Positions 25,889-34,500 of a stretch of DNA of 34,922 nt are shown here, one piece after another. Source of the DNA: an uncultured Bacteroidales bacterium (GTDB lineage: Bacteria > Bacteroidota > Bacteroidia > Bacteroidales > UBA4417); contig CAJAXK010000211.1 in NCBI GenBank assembly GCA_903946925.1, positions 1 through 34,922 of the forward strand, read 5' to 3'. Below the pieces are notes generated by a model. It was not told the DNA's origin and did no database searches. It worked only from the letters and a program-made list of their open reading frames with translations. Every line of letters starts with the position of its first letter. Within the stretch, counting starts at the first letter, position 1. The translations under genes and the position numbers were made by a program.

Positions 25889-28867
25889 ATGACTAATTTG
25901 AAAATCCGGCTTTTTCCCTTATTCGTTTTCATCCTTGGTTGTTGCTATAACACAACAGCACAAAATCCTTATATCAGGCATTTTACAACCAGCAATGGGC
26001 TTCCGAGCAATACAATATATCAAATTTTTCAGGATAGCCAGAAGTTTATTTGGTTTACTTCCGATGCAGGGGTTGTTAAGTTTGATGGTTCAAACTATAC
26101 AACATATAGAAAAAAAGATGGCCTGAGCAGCAACGATGTGGTTCGGATTAAAGAAGACACAAAAGGGCGGATTTGGATATTTAATTATAATGGCACAGTT
26201 AACTATATTTTCAACAACAAGGTATATAATGGCAACAATACCCCATTCCTAAAATCAATAATTGGAAAAGGTTTCATATTAGATTTTTTTATTGACTCAA
26301 AACAGACAATACATTTCTATAATTGGCAAAGAGAGGTTTTTTCTTTGGATATAAATAACAAAGTGACAAGGGATACAATATTTAAAAATACGAATATTAC
26401 AGGTGATAACTTAATTATTAACAGATATTTATCCTCGGTCAAGGTGCACTTCTTAAGTATAAATCCGCTAACTCAATGGGTGATTTGGACTAATATCGGT
26501 ATTTTTAGGCAAGAGATTCCTCAGAAAAACAAAATATCAGTGGTTGATTCCAGTTTATTTTGCCGATTGGTTTTCCCAACCAAGAACAATATCAATTATA
26601 TAAAAACCTATAATGAAGGTTTAATTAGAGTTTCAGGAAATTTTAGTAAAGAAAAAATATCTTATCCAGGCGACCCTGTGAAAATCAATAACATTATTGA
26701 AGATTCGGACGGATACCTTTGGATAGCTGCTTACGATGGAGTGTTTTGCCTTAGAAACAAGAAGCTTATCAAGTACTTTGATATTCAGGATGCCCTTGGT
26801 CTTTTGCAAGATCAAGAAAAAAATATCTGGGTAAGCACACAATCGGATGGCGTTTATATGATTAATTACAATTTATTACAACAGCATCATTTTGACTGTT
26901 CTTATTTCGAACAATCTGGAGTAACCCAGCTCTCCCTTTTCCCTGGATCCGGAATATGGTGTTCAAATACCAAAGCAGCATTTTTATTGAATAAATCTGC
27001 TTTTATTCATTTGCCGGCACCTAAAGATATACTCCCAATTAACTTATTGGGCATGTTGAAAGATAAAACACTATTTTTGGTTTCGTCAAGTCATAAGGTA
27101 TGCGCTTTCGAGAATCTAAAATTTAACAGTTCGTCAAAAGAGTTTGGTTATACAAACAGAACAATATTTCCCGTAGCTATTAAGAAGATTATTAATGATC
27201 AATCTGGTTATGCAAGTGTAATGTTTGAACAAAGCCAATTTTTCTTTGCTCCCCAGTTCAAACAATTAAATAGCCCCGAGTATAGTTTGATGAACGAGCG
27301 CATCAATAACATATTTTTTAATAGCGACAACAACCTTGTTATCAATACAAATAGGAATTATCTTTATAAAAATGGCAAAAAGGAAGTTTTTTCTGAAATA
27401 TCAAGGTTTGATGGATCTATAATTACCGACCATATAGTTTTAGACAAAGTAACTGAGTTGTACTCAATTGATGGGGAAGACCTTTATCTTATTAGGAAAA
27501 GTAAGATTTTAAATTTGTCGAATGCATTTGACACACCTATTGATGTACAAATCAAGAAAGTTGTATTTGCAGATTCAATCTTATATTTAGCATCAAATAA
27601 GGAAATATTTATTGCAACTAACCTAATGAAGGTATTTTCTGGATTCCCTGTACACATCGAACCTCTTAATATTAGCTTCAATAACATCAATGATATTTTA
27701 TTTCTTAATGACACACTTTATGTGGCCAGCAATGATGGGTTAACATGTATTGCAAAGGAATCATTCTTAAAGAATAAAGTTCTTCCTCCTATTCCATATT
27801 CGAGATCATTAATAGTTAATGAAACAAAATATCCAATCTCGGAGTTGAATCTTAAACTAATAGGCCAAAACACAATAAAGCTTTCTTTTGGTTGTATAAG
27901 CTATTCTTCCAGCCCAGTCATTTATTCATATAAGTTGGAAGGTGCCGACAATAAATATACCATGGGCACAGGCAGCAATATAAACCTGATGTATCAAAAC
28001 TTACCAAAAGGCAACTATGTTTTTAAATTGAGGGTGCGTAAATCGAATTCAGCATGGAGCGCACCGCTACTGTTAACAATTATTATAGAACCAACCTTAA
28101 TAGAATACCCCGCGTTTTGGGTGTTTATAGTCCTTATAGCAACAGGTTTGGTTTTCCTTATTGCTTTCAGGATTAAGGCTCAAAAAATAAAAAAAGCTGA
28201 AATAGACCACCAACTTGTTGTTATGGAGCAAAAGGCCTTACAATCAATGATGAACCCTCATTTTATATTTAATTCGCTTGGTTCTATCCAAAATTATCTG
28301 CTAAAAAATAAAGGAAGCGAAGCCGTTATTTACCTTTCACAATTTGCCAGATTGATAAGGCAAAACCTCGACACCATCAATGCACCTATGATAGCACTTA
28401 ACGAAGAAATAGATAGGTTGGGGAACTATTTGGATTTGGAAAACAAGAGGCTTGAAAATAAATTTGTTTACACTATTGAAATAGATAAGTTGCTAGAAGA
28501 AGAGAGGTTGTACATCCCAAGTATGATAATTCAGCCTATTGCCGAAAATGCAATCTGGCATGGATTGGCCACATTAGAGGAAGCCGGCTCAATAAAAATC
28601 AGTTTCAGGGCACACACCAACAAATCGTTAAAAGTGATTGTGGAGGATAATGGGATAGGGTTAAAAAAATCGCTTGAGTATTCTGCCAAAAGTTCGCACC
28701 ATCAACATCTGGGCATGAAAATAATAAAGAAGCGCCTGCTTTTGCTGGGCAAGAAATATCATACAGAATTAGGAATACAATATTCGGAGAATTATCCTGG
28801 TTTAAAGAGTCCGGGGGCAGTGGTAGAAATAATACTGCCATTTGTACTAAACGATACTGATTTTTAA
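25889..28867 (+). CDS. Sensor histidine kinase with two-component propeller domain, LytS-like
   Basis: This 992-residue sensor is membrane-bound. An N-terminal signal or anchor (LKIRLFPLFVFILGCC) is followed by beta-propeller repeats through about 640 (LPSNTIYQIFQDSQKFIWFT, DGLSSNDVVRIKEDTKGRIW, IIEDSDGYLWIAAYDGV). A Y_Y_Y Ig-like domain lies at about 660-735 (YSYKLEGADNKYTMG to YVFKLRVRKS). One transmembrane helix is near 742-760. The cytoplasmic kinase is of the His_kinase (LytS) class, with the phosphate-accepting H791 in MMNPHFIFNSL and the ATP site IAENAIWHGL (about 883-892) and DNGIGL. All catalytic motifs look intact. Such kinases normally pair with a LytTR regulator; none intact is adjacent. 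The neighbouring T9SS protein gene is divergent, so it is a possible target. The stimulus is unknown. Confidence 0.93.
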   Translation: MTNLKIRLFPLFVFILGCCYNTTAQNPYIRHFTTSNGLPSNTIYQIFQDSQKFIWFTSDAGVVKFDGSNYTTYRKKDGLSSNDVVRIKEDTKGRIWIFNYNGTVNYIFNNKVYNGNNTPFLKSIIGKGFILDFFIDSKQTIHFYNWQREVFSLDINNKVTRDTIFKNTNITGDNLIINRYLSSVKVHFLSINPLTQWVIWTNIGIFRQEIPQKNKISVVDSSLFCRLVFPTKNNINYIKTYNEGLIRVSGNFSKEKISYPGDPVKINNIIEDSDGYLWIAAYDGVFCLRNKKLIKYFDIQDALGLLQDQEKNIWVSTQSDGVYMINYNLLQQHHFDCSYFEQSGVTQLSLFPGSGIWCSNTKAAFLLNKSAFIHLPAPKDILPINLLGMLKDKTLFLVSSSHKVCAFENLKFNSSSKEFGYTNRTIFPVAIKKIINDQSGYASVMFEQSQFFFAPQFKQLNSPEYSLMNERINNIFFNSDNNLVINTNRNYLYKNGKKEVFSEISRFDGSIITDHIVLDKVTELYSIDGEDLYLIRKSKILNLSNAFDTPIDVQIKKVVFADSILYLASNKEIFIATNLMKVFSGFPVHIEPLNISFNNINDILFLNDTLYVASNDGLTCIAKESFLKNKVLPPIPYSRSLIVNETKYPISELNLKLIGQNTIKLSFGCISYSSSPVIYSYKLEGADNKYTMGTGSNINLMYQNLPKGNYVFKLRVRKSNSAWSAPLLLTIIIEPTLIEYPAFWVFIVLIATGLVFLIAFRIKAQKIKKAEIDHQLVVMEQKALQSMMNPHFIFNSLGSIQNYLLKNKGSEAVIYLSQFARLIRQNLDTINAPMIALNEEIDRLGNYLDLENKRLENKFVYTIEIDKLLEEERLYIPSMIIQPIAENAIWHGLATLEEAGSIKISFRAHTNKSLKVIVEDNGIGLKKSLEYSAKSSHHQHLGMKIIKKRLLLLGKKYHTELGIQYSENYPGLKSPGAVVEIILPFVLNDTDF

Positions 28868-29030
28868 GAGATTAACCAAGTATTTAGGGCCTGTCAATAA
28901 AGTGAAGTTTTATTTTTACGGATTAGGGTTGACGATTATAACCCGCTGAAAATAAATCGTACAATTCGACAAACTCAGTGTGAAAATCGTAATTCGAAAT
29001 TTGTTCATTTTGAATTAAACCAAGAAATTA
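28868..29030. other. Non-coding host flank with an inverted repeat copy
   Basis: This AT-rich space has no gene I can support. It contains an inverted, one-mismatch copy (TTCGACAAACTCAGTG, 28965-28980) of the dispersed repeat seen at 2229 and 7112. No terminator-like hairpin follows the kinase gene. Confidence 0.5.
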
Positions 29031-29108
29031 AAACAAGTAAATAAAACAAGTAAATAAAACAAGTAAATAAAACAAGTAAATAAAACAAGTAAATAAAACA
29101 AGTAAATA
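29031..29108. repeat. Perfect 13-bp tandem repeat, six copies
   Basis: The unit AAACAAGTAAATA repeats six times without a mismatch, from 29031 to 29108. There are no spacers, so it is not a CRISPR. It lies 30 bp outside the tRNA remnant that marks the edge of the mobile element. Uniform copies suggest recent slippage expansion. Confidence 0.95.
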
Positions 29109-29138
29109 AGCACATTCTATAATGCCCTATCAACTCCG

Positions 29139-29163
29139 TGCGTTGTACTGGACTCGAACCAGT
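29139..29163 (-). other. tRNA 3'-end remnant, probable attachment site of the element
   Basis: On the minus strand a canonical T-arm (ACTGG, loop TTCGAGT, CCAGT) is followed by a seven-base acceptor strand (ACAACGC) and discriminator A. CCA is not encoded. The rest of a tRNA is absent: no D-arm, anticodon arm or GCGTTGT 5' acceptor strand occurs on the right side. A lone 3' end is what remains when an element integrates into a tRNA gene. The whole tRNA would then stand at the far end of the element, outside the window, on the minus strand. The amino acid cannot be told. Confidence 0.7.
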
Positions 29164-29463
29164 GACTCTTTTTTGTGCATTTTGAAAACCTAATTAATTG
29201 ATTATCATTACGTTAATTTTTCCATTTTTGCCCCTTTTGGCACGATTTTGGACGAGGTCCAAATTCATATTATCCACTATTTACATACTTTTCAGCTTGT
29301 TCGTCTTCTCGTTAATTCACTAATTTTTAAAATTCGCGACAAAAAATTTCTTACTTTGTTCTATCAATATCGCTTCCTGTTTTTTAAGAAAGTTCCCGCT
29401 TCAAAATTGAATATCTAAACCATCATATTCACTAACATCTCAAAACCTCTTTAACCAGTATCA
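29164..29463. other. Left end of the mobile element, non-coding
   Basis: About 300 bp between the tRNA remnant and the repressor gene carry no supported gene. An integrase was looked for on both strands and not found. The space is AT-rich with a short more GC-rich island around 29231-29260. Confidence 0.5.
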
Positions 29464-29886
29464 TTATTCCACTTTATTATTTCTATTCTTTGTAACCAAA
29501 TAATTAATCGATTCACTATTTATATATTGCATGCGTAAAAGTTCCGTTACTTGATTTTTCAATTCCTTGTTTTGTTTAAGGATTTTCAAATATTCTTCTT
29601 TTGAATATGAAATATCTGTTATATCTATTTCATTTTCTATAATTTCCGAATCCATCGGTTGGCTTTTTTCAATAAACATTCCACCTTCACCAGTTAATAT
29701 CCATGATTTACTAATTTCGGGGAATGTCTCCACTATTTTTGCCGCAACTTTGAAATTTAATGGCCTTGTTCCATTTATAAAATCATAGATCGTTTTCCCT
29801 TTTGCATAACCTATCTTCTTAGCAAAAGCATTTGGAGTTAATTTCTTCCAATCAACTACCATTTTAATTCTTTCTTTATCAGTCAT
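29464..29886 (-). CDS. Phage-type HTH repressor (CI-like)
   Basis: This 140-residue protein has an N-terminal XRE/CI-type helix-turn-helix at about 16-45 (PNAFAKKIGYAKGKTIYDFI) and then FPEISKSWILTGEGGMFIEK. The WxLTGEGxM phrase is typical of Bacteroidota phage and integrative-element repressors. The C-terminal third (about 90-130) is a helical region, probably a coiled coil for dimerisation (KEEYLKILKQNKELKNQVTE). There is no S24 peptidase domain, so release would not follow LexA-style self-cleavage. It is divergent from the small HTH gene across a 152-bp operator region and is likely the regulator of the element's genes. Confidence 0.85.
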   Translation of the reverse strand: MTDKERIKMVVDWKKLTPNAFAKKIGYAKGKTIYDFINGTRPLNFKVAAKIVETFPEISKSWILTGEGGMFIEKSQPMDSEIIENEIDITDISYSKEEYLKILKQNKELKNQVTELLRMQYINSESINYLVTKNRNNKVE

Positions 29887-29955
29887 TTAAAAAGATATTA
29901 ACTTATTTTGAGAAATAAAATGACATATTTCGCATAAACATGACATTATTTGCCG

Positions 29956-29963
29956 TACTTTTG
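29956..29963 (+). promoter_or_regulatory. -7 box for the rightward genes of the element
   Basis: TACTTTTG matches TAnnTTTG and points right. It lies only 13 bp from the leftward -7 box, so the two promoters would compete. Confidence 0.45.
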
Positions 29964-29976
29964 ATGAATATTATCA

Positions 29977-29984
29977 CAAAGATA
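29977..29984 (-). promoter_or_regulatory. -7 box for the repressor gene
   Basis: On the minus strand TATCTTTG is an exact TAnnTTTG box, about 90 bp before the repressor ATG. It abuts the operator repeats that begin at 29985. Confidence 0.5.
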
Positions 29985-30013
29985 GTACATTTTCAGTACA
30001 TTTATGTACATTT
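29985..30013. promoter_or_regulatory. Probable operator: GTACATTT repeats and a palindrome
   Basis: GTACATTT-type half-sites begin at 29985 and 29996, with an ATGTACATTT at 30004, so spacing is 10-11 bp, about one helical turn. GTACAT-TT-ATGTAC at 29996-30009 is a perfect palindrome. A further weak half-site (ACACATTT) follows. The position between divergent promoters fits binding by the repressor or the small HTH protein. Confidence 0.6.
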
Positions 30014-30038
30014 TTAACACATTTATGCAAAAAAAAAC

Positions 30039-30254
30039 ATGATAAATATCGAAGAACTTAAAAAATTGCGCGAATCACTCCCTAAAGACTTTGCCTCTCA
30101 AATCGAATCAAAAACCGGTCTTTCTCCATCAACTATTTACAAAGTAATAGCTGGTGAACGCAACAATACTAAAATTATTGATGCTGCTATTGATCTTGCA
30201 AAAGAGCAAAAAATAAAATTAGAATTACAGAAACAAGCTATTGGGAAGCTTTAA
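30039..30254 (+). CDS. Small HTH protein (Cro-like)
   Basis: This 71-residue protein is nearly all helix. The stretch KDFASQIESKTGLSPSTIYK (about 16-35) is a helix-turn-helix, followed by VIAGERNNTKIIDAAIDLAK. It has the size and position of a Cro-type regulator, first gene of the rightward unit and divergent from a CI-like repressor. No other domain is present. The functional name rests on context and the HTH pattern. Confidence 0.75.
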   Translation: MINIEELKKLRESLPKDFASQIESKTGLSPSTIYKVIAGERNNTKIIDAAIDLAKEQKIKLELQKQAIGKL

Positions 30255-30268
30255 CAACAACAATTTTT

Positions 30269-30439
30269 ATGAGCAAGAAACGATCCTTCCTTCTCAAATA
30301 TTCAATAATAGAAAACGAAATTGAATATCCCCGCGAACTCGTGGTAAAACAAGTTGTGAATAAAATACAAGCCGAAAATAAACTTCGCGCTTTATGTAGC
30401 ACTGAAATCATAATCACTTCTAATACCGAAATTTTATGA
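30269..30439 (+). CDS. Hypothetical 56-residue protein of the element
   Basis: An ATG at 30269 opens a 56-codon frame (MSKKRSFLLKYSIIENEIEY, then PRELVVKQVV) that ends in a TGA overlapping the ATG of the next gene (ATGA at 30436-30439). The overlap and the 14-bp distance from the HTH gene argue that it is truly translated and coupled. It is charged, without a membrane segment or a family I recognise. Confidence 0.65.
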   Translation: MSKKRSFLLKYSIIENEIEYPRELVVKQVVNKIQAENKLRALCSTEIIITSNTEIL

Positions 30440-30630
30440 ACGCTTTTATCCTGGGATCAATCCCGCTCATAACCATAAATAAAAAATATTTGGAAATCGC
30501 AGCTACTAATTTAATGATGCTTCGCGATCAAACTCCCAACCTATCAGAAATTGATGCTTTCAATAAAGAAATAAATACCCTTATTTCATTGGTGGATCAA
30601 TGCGATTCCGTCTTAAAAACACTCGAATAA
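30436..30630 (+). CDS. Hypothetical 64-residue protein of the element
   Basis: This starts inside the stop codon of the preceding gene, so the two are translationally coupled. The product is small and mostly helical (YLEIAATNLMMLRDQ, EIDAFNKEINTLISLVDQC), with no membrane segment and no family I recognise. It is the last gene before the 221-bp non-coding interval holding the possible structured RNA. Confidence 0.65.
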   Translation: MNAFILGSIPLITINKKYLEIAATNLMMLRDQTPNLSEIDAFNKEINTLISLVDQCDSVLKTLE

Positions 30631-30663
30631 ATATAAAATATTTTTTACCCCACTTTTCAAAAA

Positions 30664-30771
30664 CGTCGGGGCATTAGAAGGTTCACTGTCTTGAGCCAGT
30701 TTTGCAATGATGAATGGCAATGTTTGTGGTTGTATAAACCGTAAATCAAACCCTTGTCTGCTCCCCCGACG
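30664..30771 (+). ncRNA. Possible structured RNA (multibranched fold)
   Basis: CGTCGGGG (30664-30671) is the exact complement of CCCCGACG (30764-30771), closing a loop of 92 nt. Inside, three further hairpins can form in order: GGTTCA with TGAGCC, TTGC with GCAA, and GGTT with AACC. The interval has no gene and is more GC-rich than its surroundings. A closing stem with several internal arms is what a structured RNA or an origin-type ssDNA fold would show. It matches no RNA family I recognise, and pairing was assessed by eye. Confidence 0.4.
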
Positions 30772-30817
30772 GCCTTTTCCTAAAGGTATGTTAACGAGCC
30801 AATTGCATTAGGACTGA

Positions 30818-30845
30818 CCCCGATAATTCGGGGCCCTTACTGGGC
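30818..30845 (+). promoter_or_regulatory. Two adjoining hairpins in the leader of the SSB-like gene
   Basis: CCCCGA-TAAT-TCGGGG (30818-30833) is a perfect 6-bp stem. GCCC-TTACT-GGGC (30833-30845) follows, sharing one base. They end 6 bp before the ATG at 30852. No T-tract follows, so they may control translation or mark processing rather than terminate. Confidence 0.5.
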
Positions 30846-30851
30846 TTAATA

Positions 30852-31517
30852 ATGTCATTCTCAAATTCTCTCATTTCACAATTTTCAAATTTTTTCTCCA
30901 TGCTAGAAAATTCGTCTGAAAACAGAACGTATGTCAGTGTTATTGATGGAAAATTCACCATCCGCGCTGAGAAATCAACACCAAAAGCAAAAGAACGCCA
31001 GAATAAAAACGGCGTTTTAGTATATGAACTTCAATTCGATACTATTTCAGGGATGCTGGAAAATGTTTTGGATCAAAAAACCGAAAATCAATATGGCACC
31101 TTTCGAAACATCGTTCTTATTATCCGGGATAACAGCGAATTGTATAATGTCTCTATACCTTACTCTTCCCGGGAATCAAAAGGTATTTTAATGCGCCTCC
31201 CCCACGCCGATCTTTCAAAACAGATCAAATTCAAAATCGCTAAAAAAGATCATGCTTTTACCTGGATAACTCAAAATGATAGTACCATTCCGCTAAAATG
31301 GACAAAAGAGAATCCGGGAGAATTGCCAGGAATGGTTGAAGTTGAAATAAAAGGGAAGAAAACCTTCGACGATACCCTGCAAATGAAATACCTATTCGAT
31401 TTTATTCAACAAAACGTACTATCAAAAATCAATTCCCAGTCCACAGAACAGGGTTTTAACAGCCCACCACTTCCCGCAAATGATCTATCTGCCACAGACG
31501 ATGATCTCCCGTTTTGA
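30852..31517 (+). CDS. Candidate single-stranded DNA-binding protein with DDDLPF tail
   Basis: This 221-residue protein has no recognised family but ends exactly in DDDLPF (residues 216-221), the acidic tip by which bacterial SSB recruits its partners. The tip follows a flexible, Pro/Ser/Asn-rich linker (about 195-215), again as in SSB. The body (about 25-175) alternates short beta-like strands, such as TYVSVIDGKFTIRAE, NIVLIIRD and MVEVEIKG, compatible with an OB-like or other beta fold. The usual SSB N-terminal signature is absent. It lies 68 bp upstream of the primase-ATPase gene. The SSB-like role is inferred from tail and context, not from the fold. Confidence 0.55.
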   Translation: MSFSNSLISQFSNFFSMLENSSENRTYVSVIDGKFTIRAEKSTPKAKERQNKNGVLVYELQFDTISGMLENVLDQKTENQYGTFRNIVLIIRDNSELYNVSIPYSSRESKGILMRLPHADLSKQIKFKIAKKDHAFTWITQNDSTIPLKWTKENPGELPGMVEVEIKGKKTFDDTLQMKYLFDFIQQNVLSKINSQSTEQGFNSPPLPANDLSATDDDLPF

Positions 31518-31585
31518 TCCTCACTTATAATGCTATTTTTTTTCTCTGGTATCTAAAATTGTAAAACAACGCATATACTTAAGTA

Positions 31586-34500
31586 ATGATAACTAATGAA
31601 AGTGAAATAAAAGATGCCATTCAGATTTACGACATAATTTCTGATTTCGTTACTCTAAAAAAAAAAGGCTCAAATTACAGCGGATGCTGCCCATTTCACA
31701 ACGAACGTACACCCAGCTTTGTAGTTTTTACAAGTTCAAATTCGTATAAATGTTTTGGTTGCGGAGAGTCGGGGGATGCTATCAGATTCCTTGAAAAACA
31801 CGAGCAGCAAACCTATTCAGAATCTCTAACCTACATCGCAAACCGATATTCTATAGCCATTGTTGAAAGCAATGCATCTCCCAAACACCAGGAAGAAAAA
31901 ACTAAAAAAGAAGCCATACTGGCTGCCAATAAATTCGCCGCTCAGCATTTCACCGAAAATCTCCTGAAAAACGAATCTGCCATTCAATATCTTTCTCAGC
32001 GCCAACTTCTCGATGCCATTTCCCCCTATTCCCTGGGCTACTCCGAAACAGGCAATGCTCTCATGCGAGCTGCAGCTTCTGCCGGGTATAGTCTGGATAT
32101 CCTGTTTGAAGCCGGGCTGATCAATAAAAACGAACAGGGCATTTATTATGATGCCTTCTCCCGCAGGATCATGTTCCCTTTTCTGGACCGTTCCGGCCGC
32201 ATAATCGGTTTTACCGGACGAATCCTTACCGGTGAAAAAGACAAACCCAAATACATCAACACCAAAGAAACAGAAGTTTTCAGCAAAAGCAAATTCCTAT
32301 ATGGCCTGTACCAGGCCAGAAAAGCTATTTCAGACGAAAAAGAATGTTTCTTGGTCGAAGGCCAAACGGACACCATCAGTTTATTCCTGGCAGGGATAAA
32401 AAATTCCGTAGCCGGTTCCGGTACCGCCCTGAGTGAAACTCAGGTCAGAATGATAAATACCCTTACTACATGCCTTACTTTCGTTTATGACGACGACCCC
32501 GCCGGTATCAGGGCCAGTATCGCAAATATCAAATTACCCTTACAGGCCGGTTTGGATGTGTATATTGTCGTGCTGCCTAAAAACGAAGATCCCGACTCCT
32601 TTGTAAAAAATGCTGGTGCCGAAGCTGTTAAAGCATACCTCGAATTACACAGGAAAAACCTCGTTTCTTTTCGCATCAACCTGATAAAAGAAGAAGTCAC
32701 AAAGGATATCCTGCAAAAAGCAAGGCTGGTAAAAGAACTTACGGCACAAATCTCCCTCATTCCAGACGAACAAACCCGGGGTATTTTAATCCGGGAAATT
32801 TGTTCTCAACTGGAAGTAAATATAGACGACCTTACCACCCAGGTAAAAAAAGCACTCCCAAAACCTATCGTTGATACTGAAAAAGGTTTCTATGGTTTTG
32901 AAGCTTCAAAAGACGGGATAAAAGCAAAAAATGAAGTCATTATCCTGCCGGATCCTTCCGAAGTGGTAAATCGTCATGCCTCCGGCATTGACAATGTTAT
33001 TGGCCTCCCTCATGGAGCTTTCGCAAAAGAGGAAATCTTCAACCTATCCAACCTTACCAAAAATGTAATCATTGAAGGGCTGGAAAAAGTTGTTGATTCT
33101 TCTGATTCTGAAACACTGCTGTCCATGGTTGGCCGCCAGCTAACAGAATTTGGATTGCATGTAGTCGTTCGTGCTGAACCTGATATAGATAATAAGACCG
33201 GCGAAGTTACTTATAGATCTACCGATTTCCTCGATTTCTATGTCGATTCACTTGCTCATTATTTAAACCACCACCCCGACACCAAACGCTCAAAAAAATA
33301 CGTCGAATTGGTCGCTGAATTTCTTAGCAAACTGGATAACACTATTATCCATATTAAAACAACGGATATTGCCAGGAAATTCAACCTCACTCAAACCGCT
33401 TTCAGCAAAGTACTGAAACCCTTTGTCGAAAAACGTAAAAACCTCGCTTCTCAACAACAGGAAAAAGTGGTTATCGATGAACTTCATTACGTTTTCGATA
33501 TCAACCATATTCCGGAATATGTGGACCTGGACTTCTTCCAGCGTAACGGCTTCTTCCCCGCCCAAAACAAAACCGGAAACAAAATATTTTACGTTTTCCG
33601 CACCCTGGACAACACACTTGTCAAAGTGGCCAACTTTTACATGGAACCTCTTTTTCAGGTTTTTGATCACGATCCCAATAAAAACAAGCGCATCGTAAAA
33701 CTCTACCACGCTGATCTCAACAGGGAAGAATATGTCGAGTTTAAAAGCTGGGATATGATCGAGTTAACCCCCTTTAAAAAATTCCTTTGGGGTTACGGCC
33801 CTTATATATTTTCAAATGGCAAACAATTTCATCACGAAAAAATAATCAACAGCATGTCTATGTTTTTCCCTAAATGCAACGAGCTTTCAGTGTATGGATG
33901 GCAGCCGGAAGGCTTCTTTGCTTTCTGCAATGGCATCATTGCCGATGGCCATTTCACACCTGTGGACGACCTCGGGCTGGTAACGTTTAAAAAAGAAACG
34001 TACTACCTGCCGGCGTTCTCAAAAATCTACAAAAACGAACGCGAAGATAACGACCGCTATCAGTACGACCGCGCCCTGGTTTTCAGGCCGGATCAAAATA
34101 CCTTATGGATCGATTGGGCTACATTAATGATGAAGGTCTATTCCTACAATAACAATGGAATGTGGGCAATCCTTTTTACCATGCTTGCCGCTCACAGATC
34201 CGTCATTTTTCAAATTGACCGACTTTTCACCGCCTTGTTTTTTATTGGCCCCACTGAATCCGGAAAATCAAAAATAGCTGAGAGCATCCGTGCACCATAC
34301 ATGCACGGTGCACCGCTTTTCAACCTCAATTCCGGTACGGATGCCGCTTTCTTCACCACGCTTGAAAGGTTACGGGATATTCCGGTAATCCTGGAAGAAT
34401 ACAACGACAACCAGATTTCTCCCATTAAATTCCAGGGCCTCAAAGCTGCAGTGTATGACAACGAAGGAAAACAAAAACGCAAAGATGCTACCAGTAAGGA

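Noticed and set aside
29031-29108. CRISPR array
   Set aside because: The six 13-bp units are directly abutting with no spacers, and no cas gene is present.
29139-29240. Complete tRNA gene on the minus strand
   Set aside because: Only the T-arm, acceptor 3' strand and discriminator are present; no anticodon or D-arm and no matching GCGTTGT 5' strand were found.
29164-29463. Integrase gene fragment next to the tRNA remnant
   Set aside because: Reading both strands gave only short frames without the R-H-R-Y residues of tyrosine recombinases.
33290-33709. 139-codon open frame on the minus strand
   Set aside because: It lies inside the uninterrupted primase-ATPase frame on the plus strand, which carries recognised motifs on both sides.
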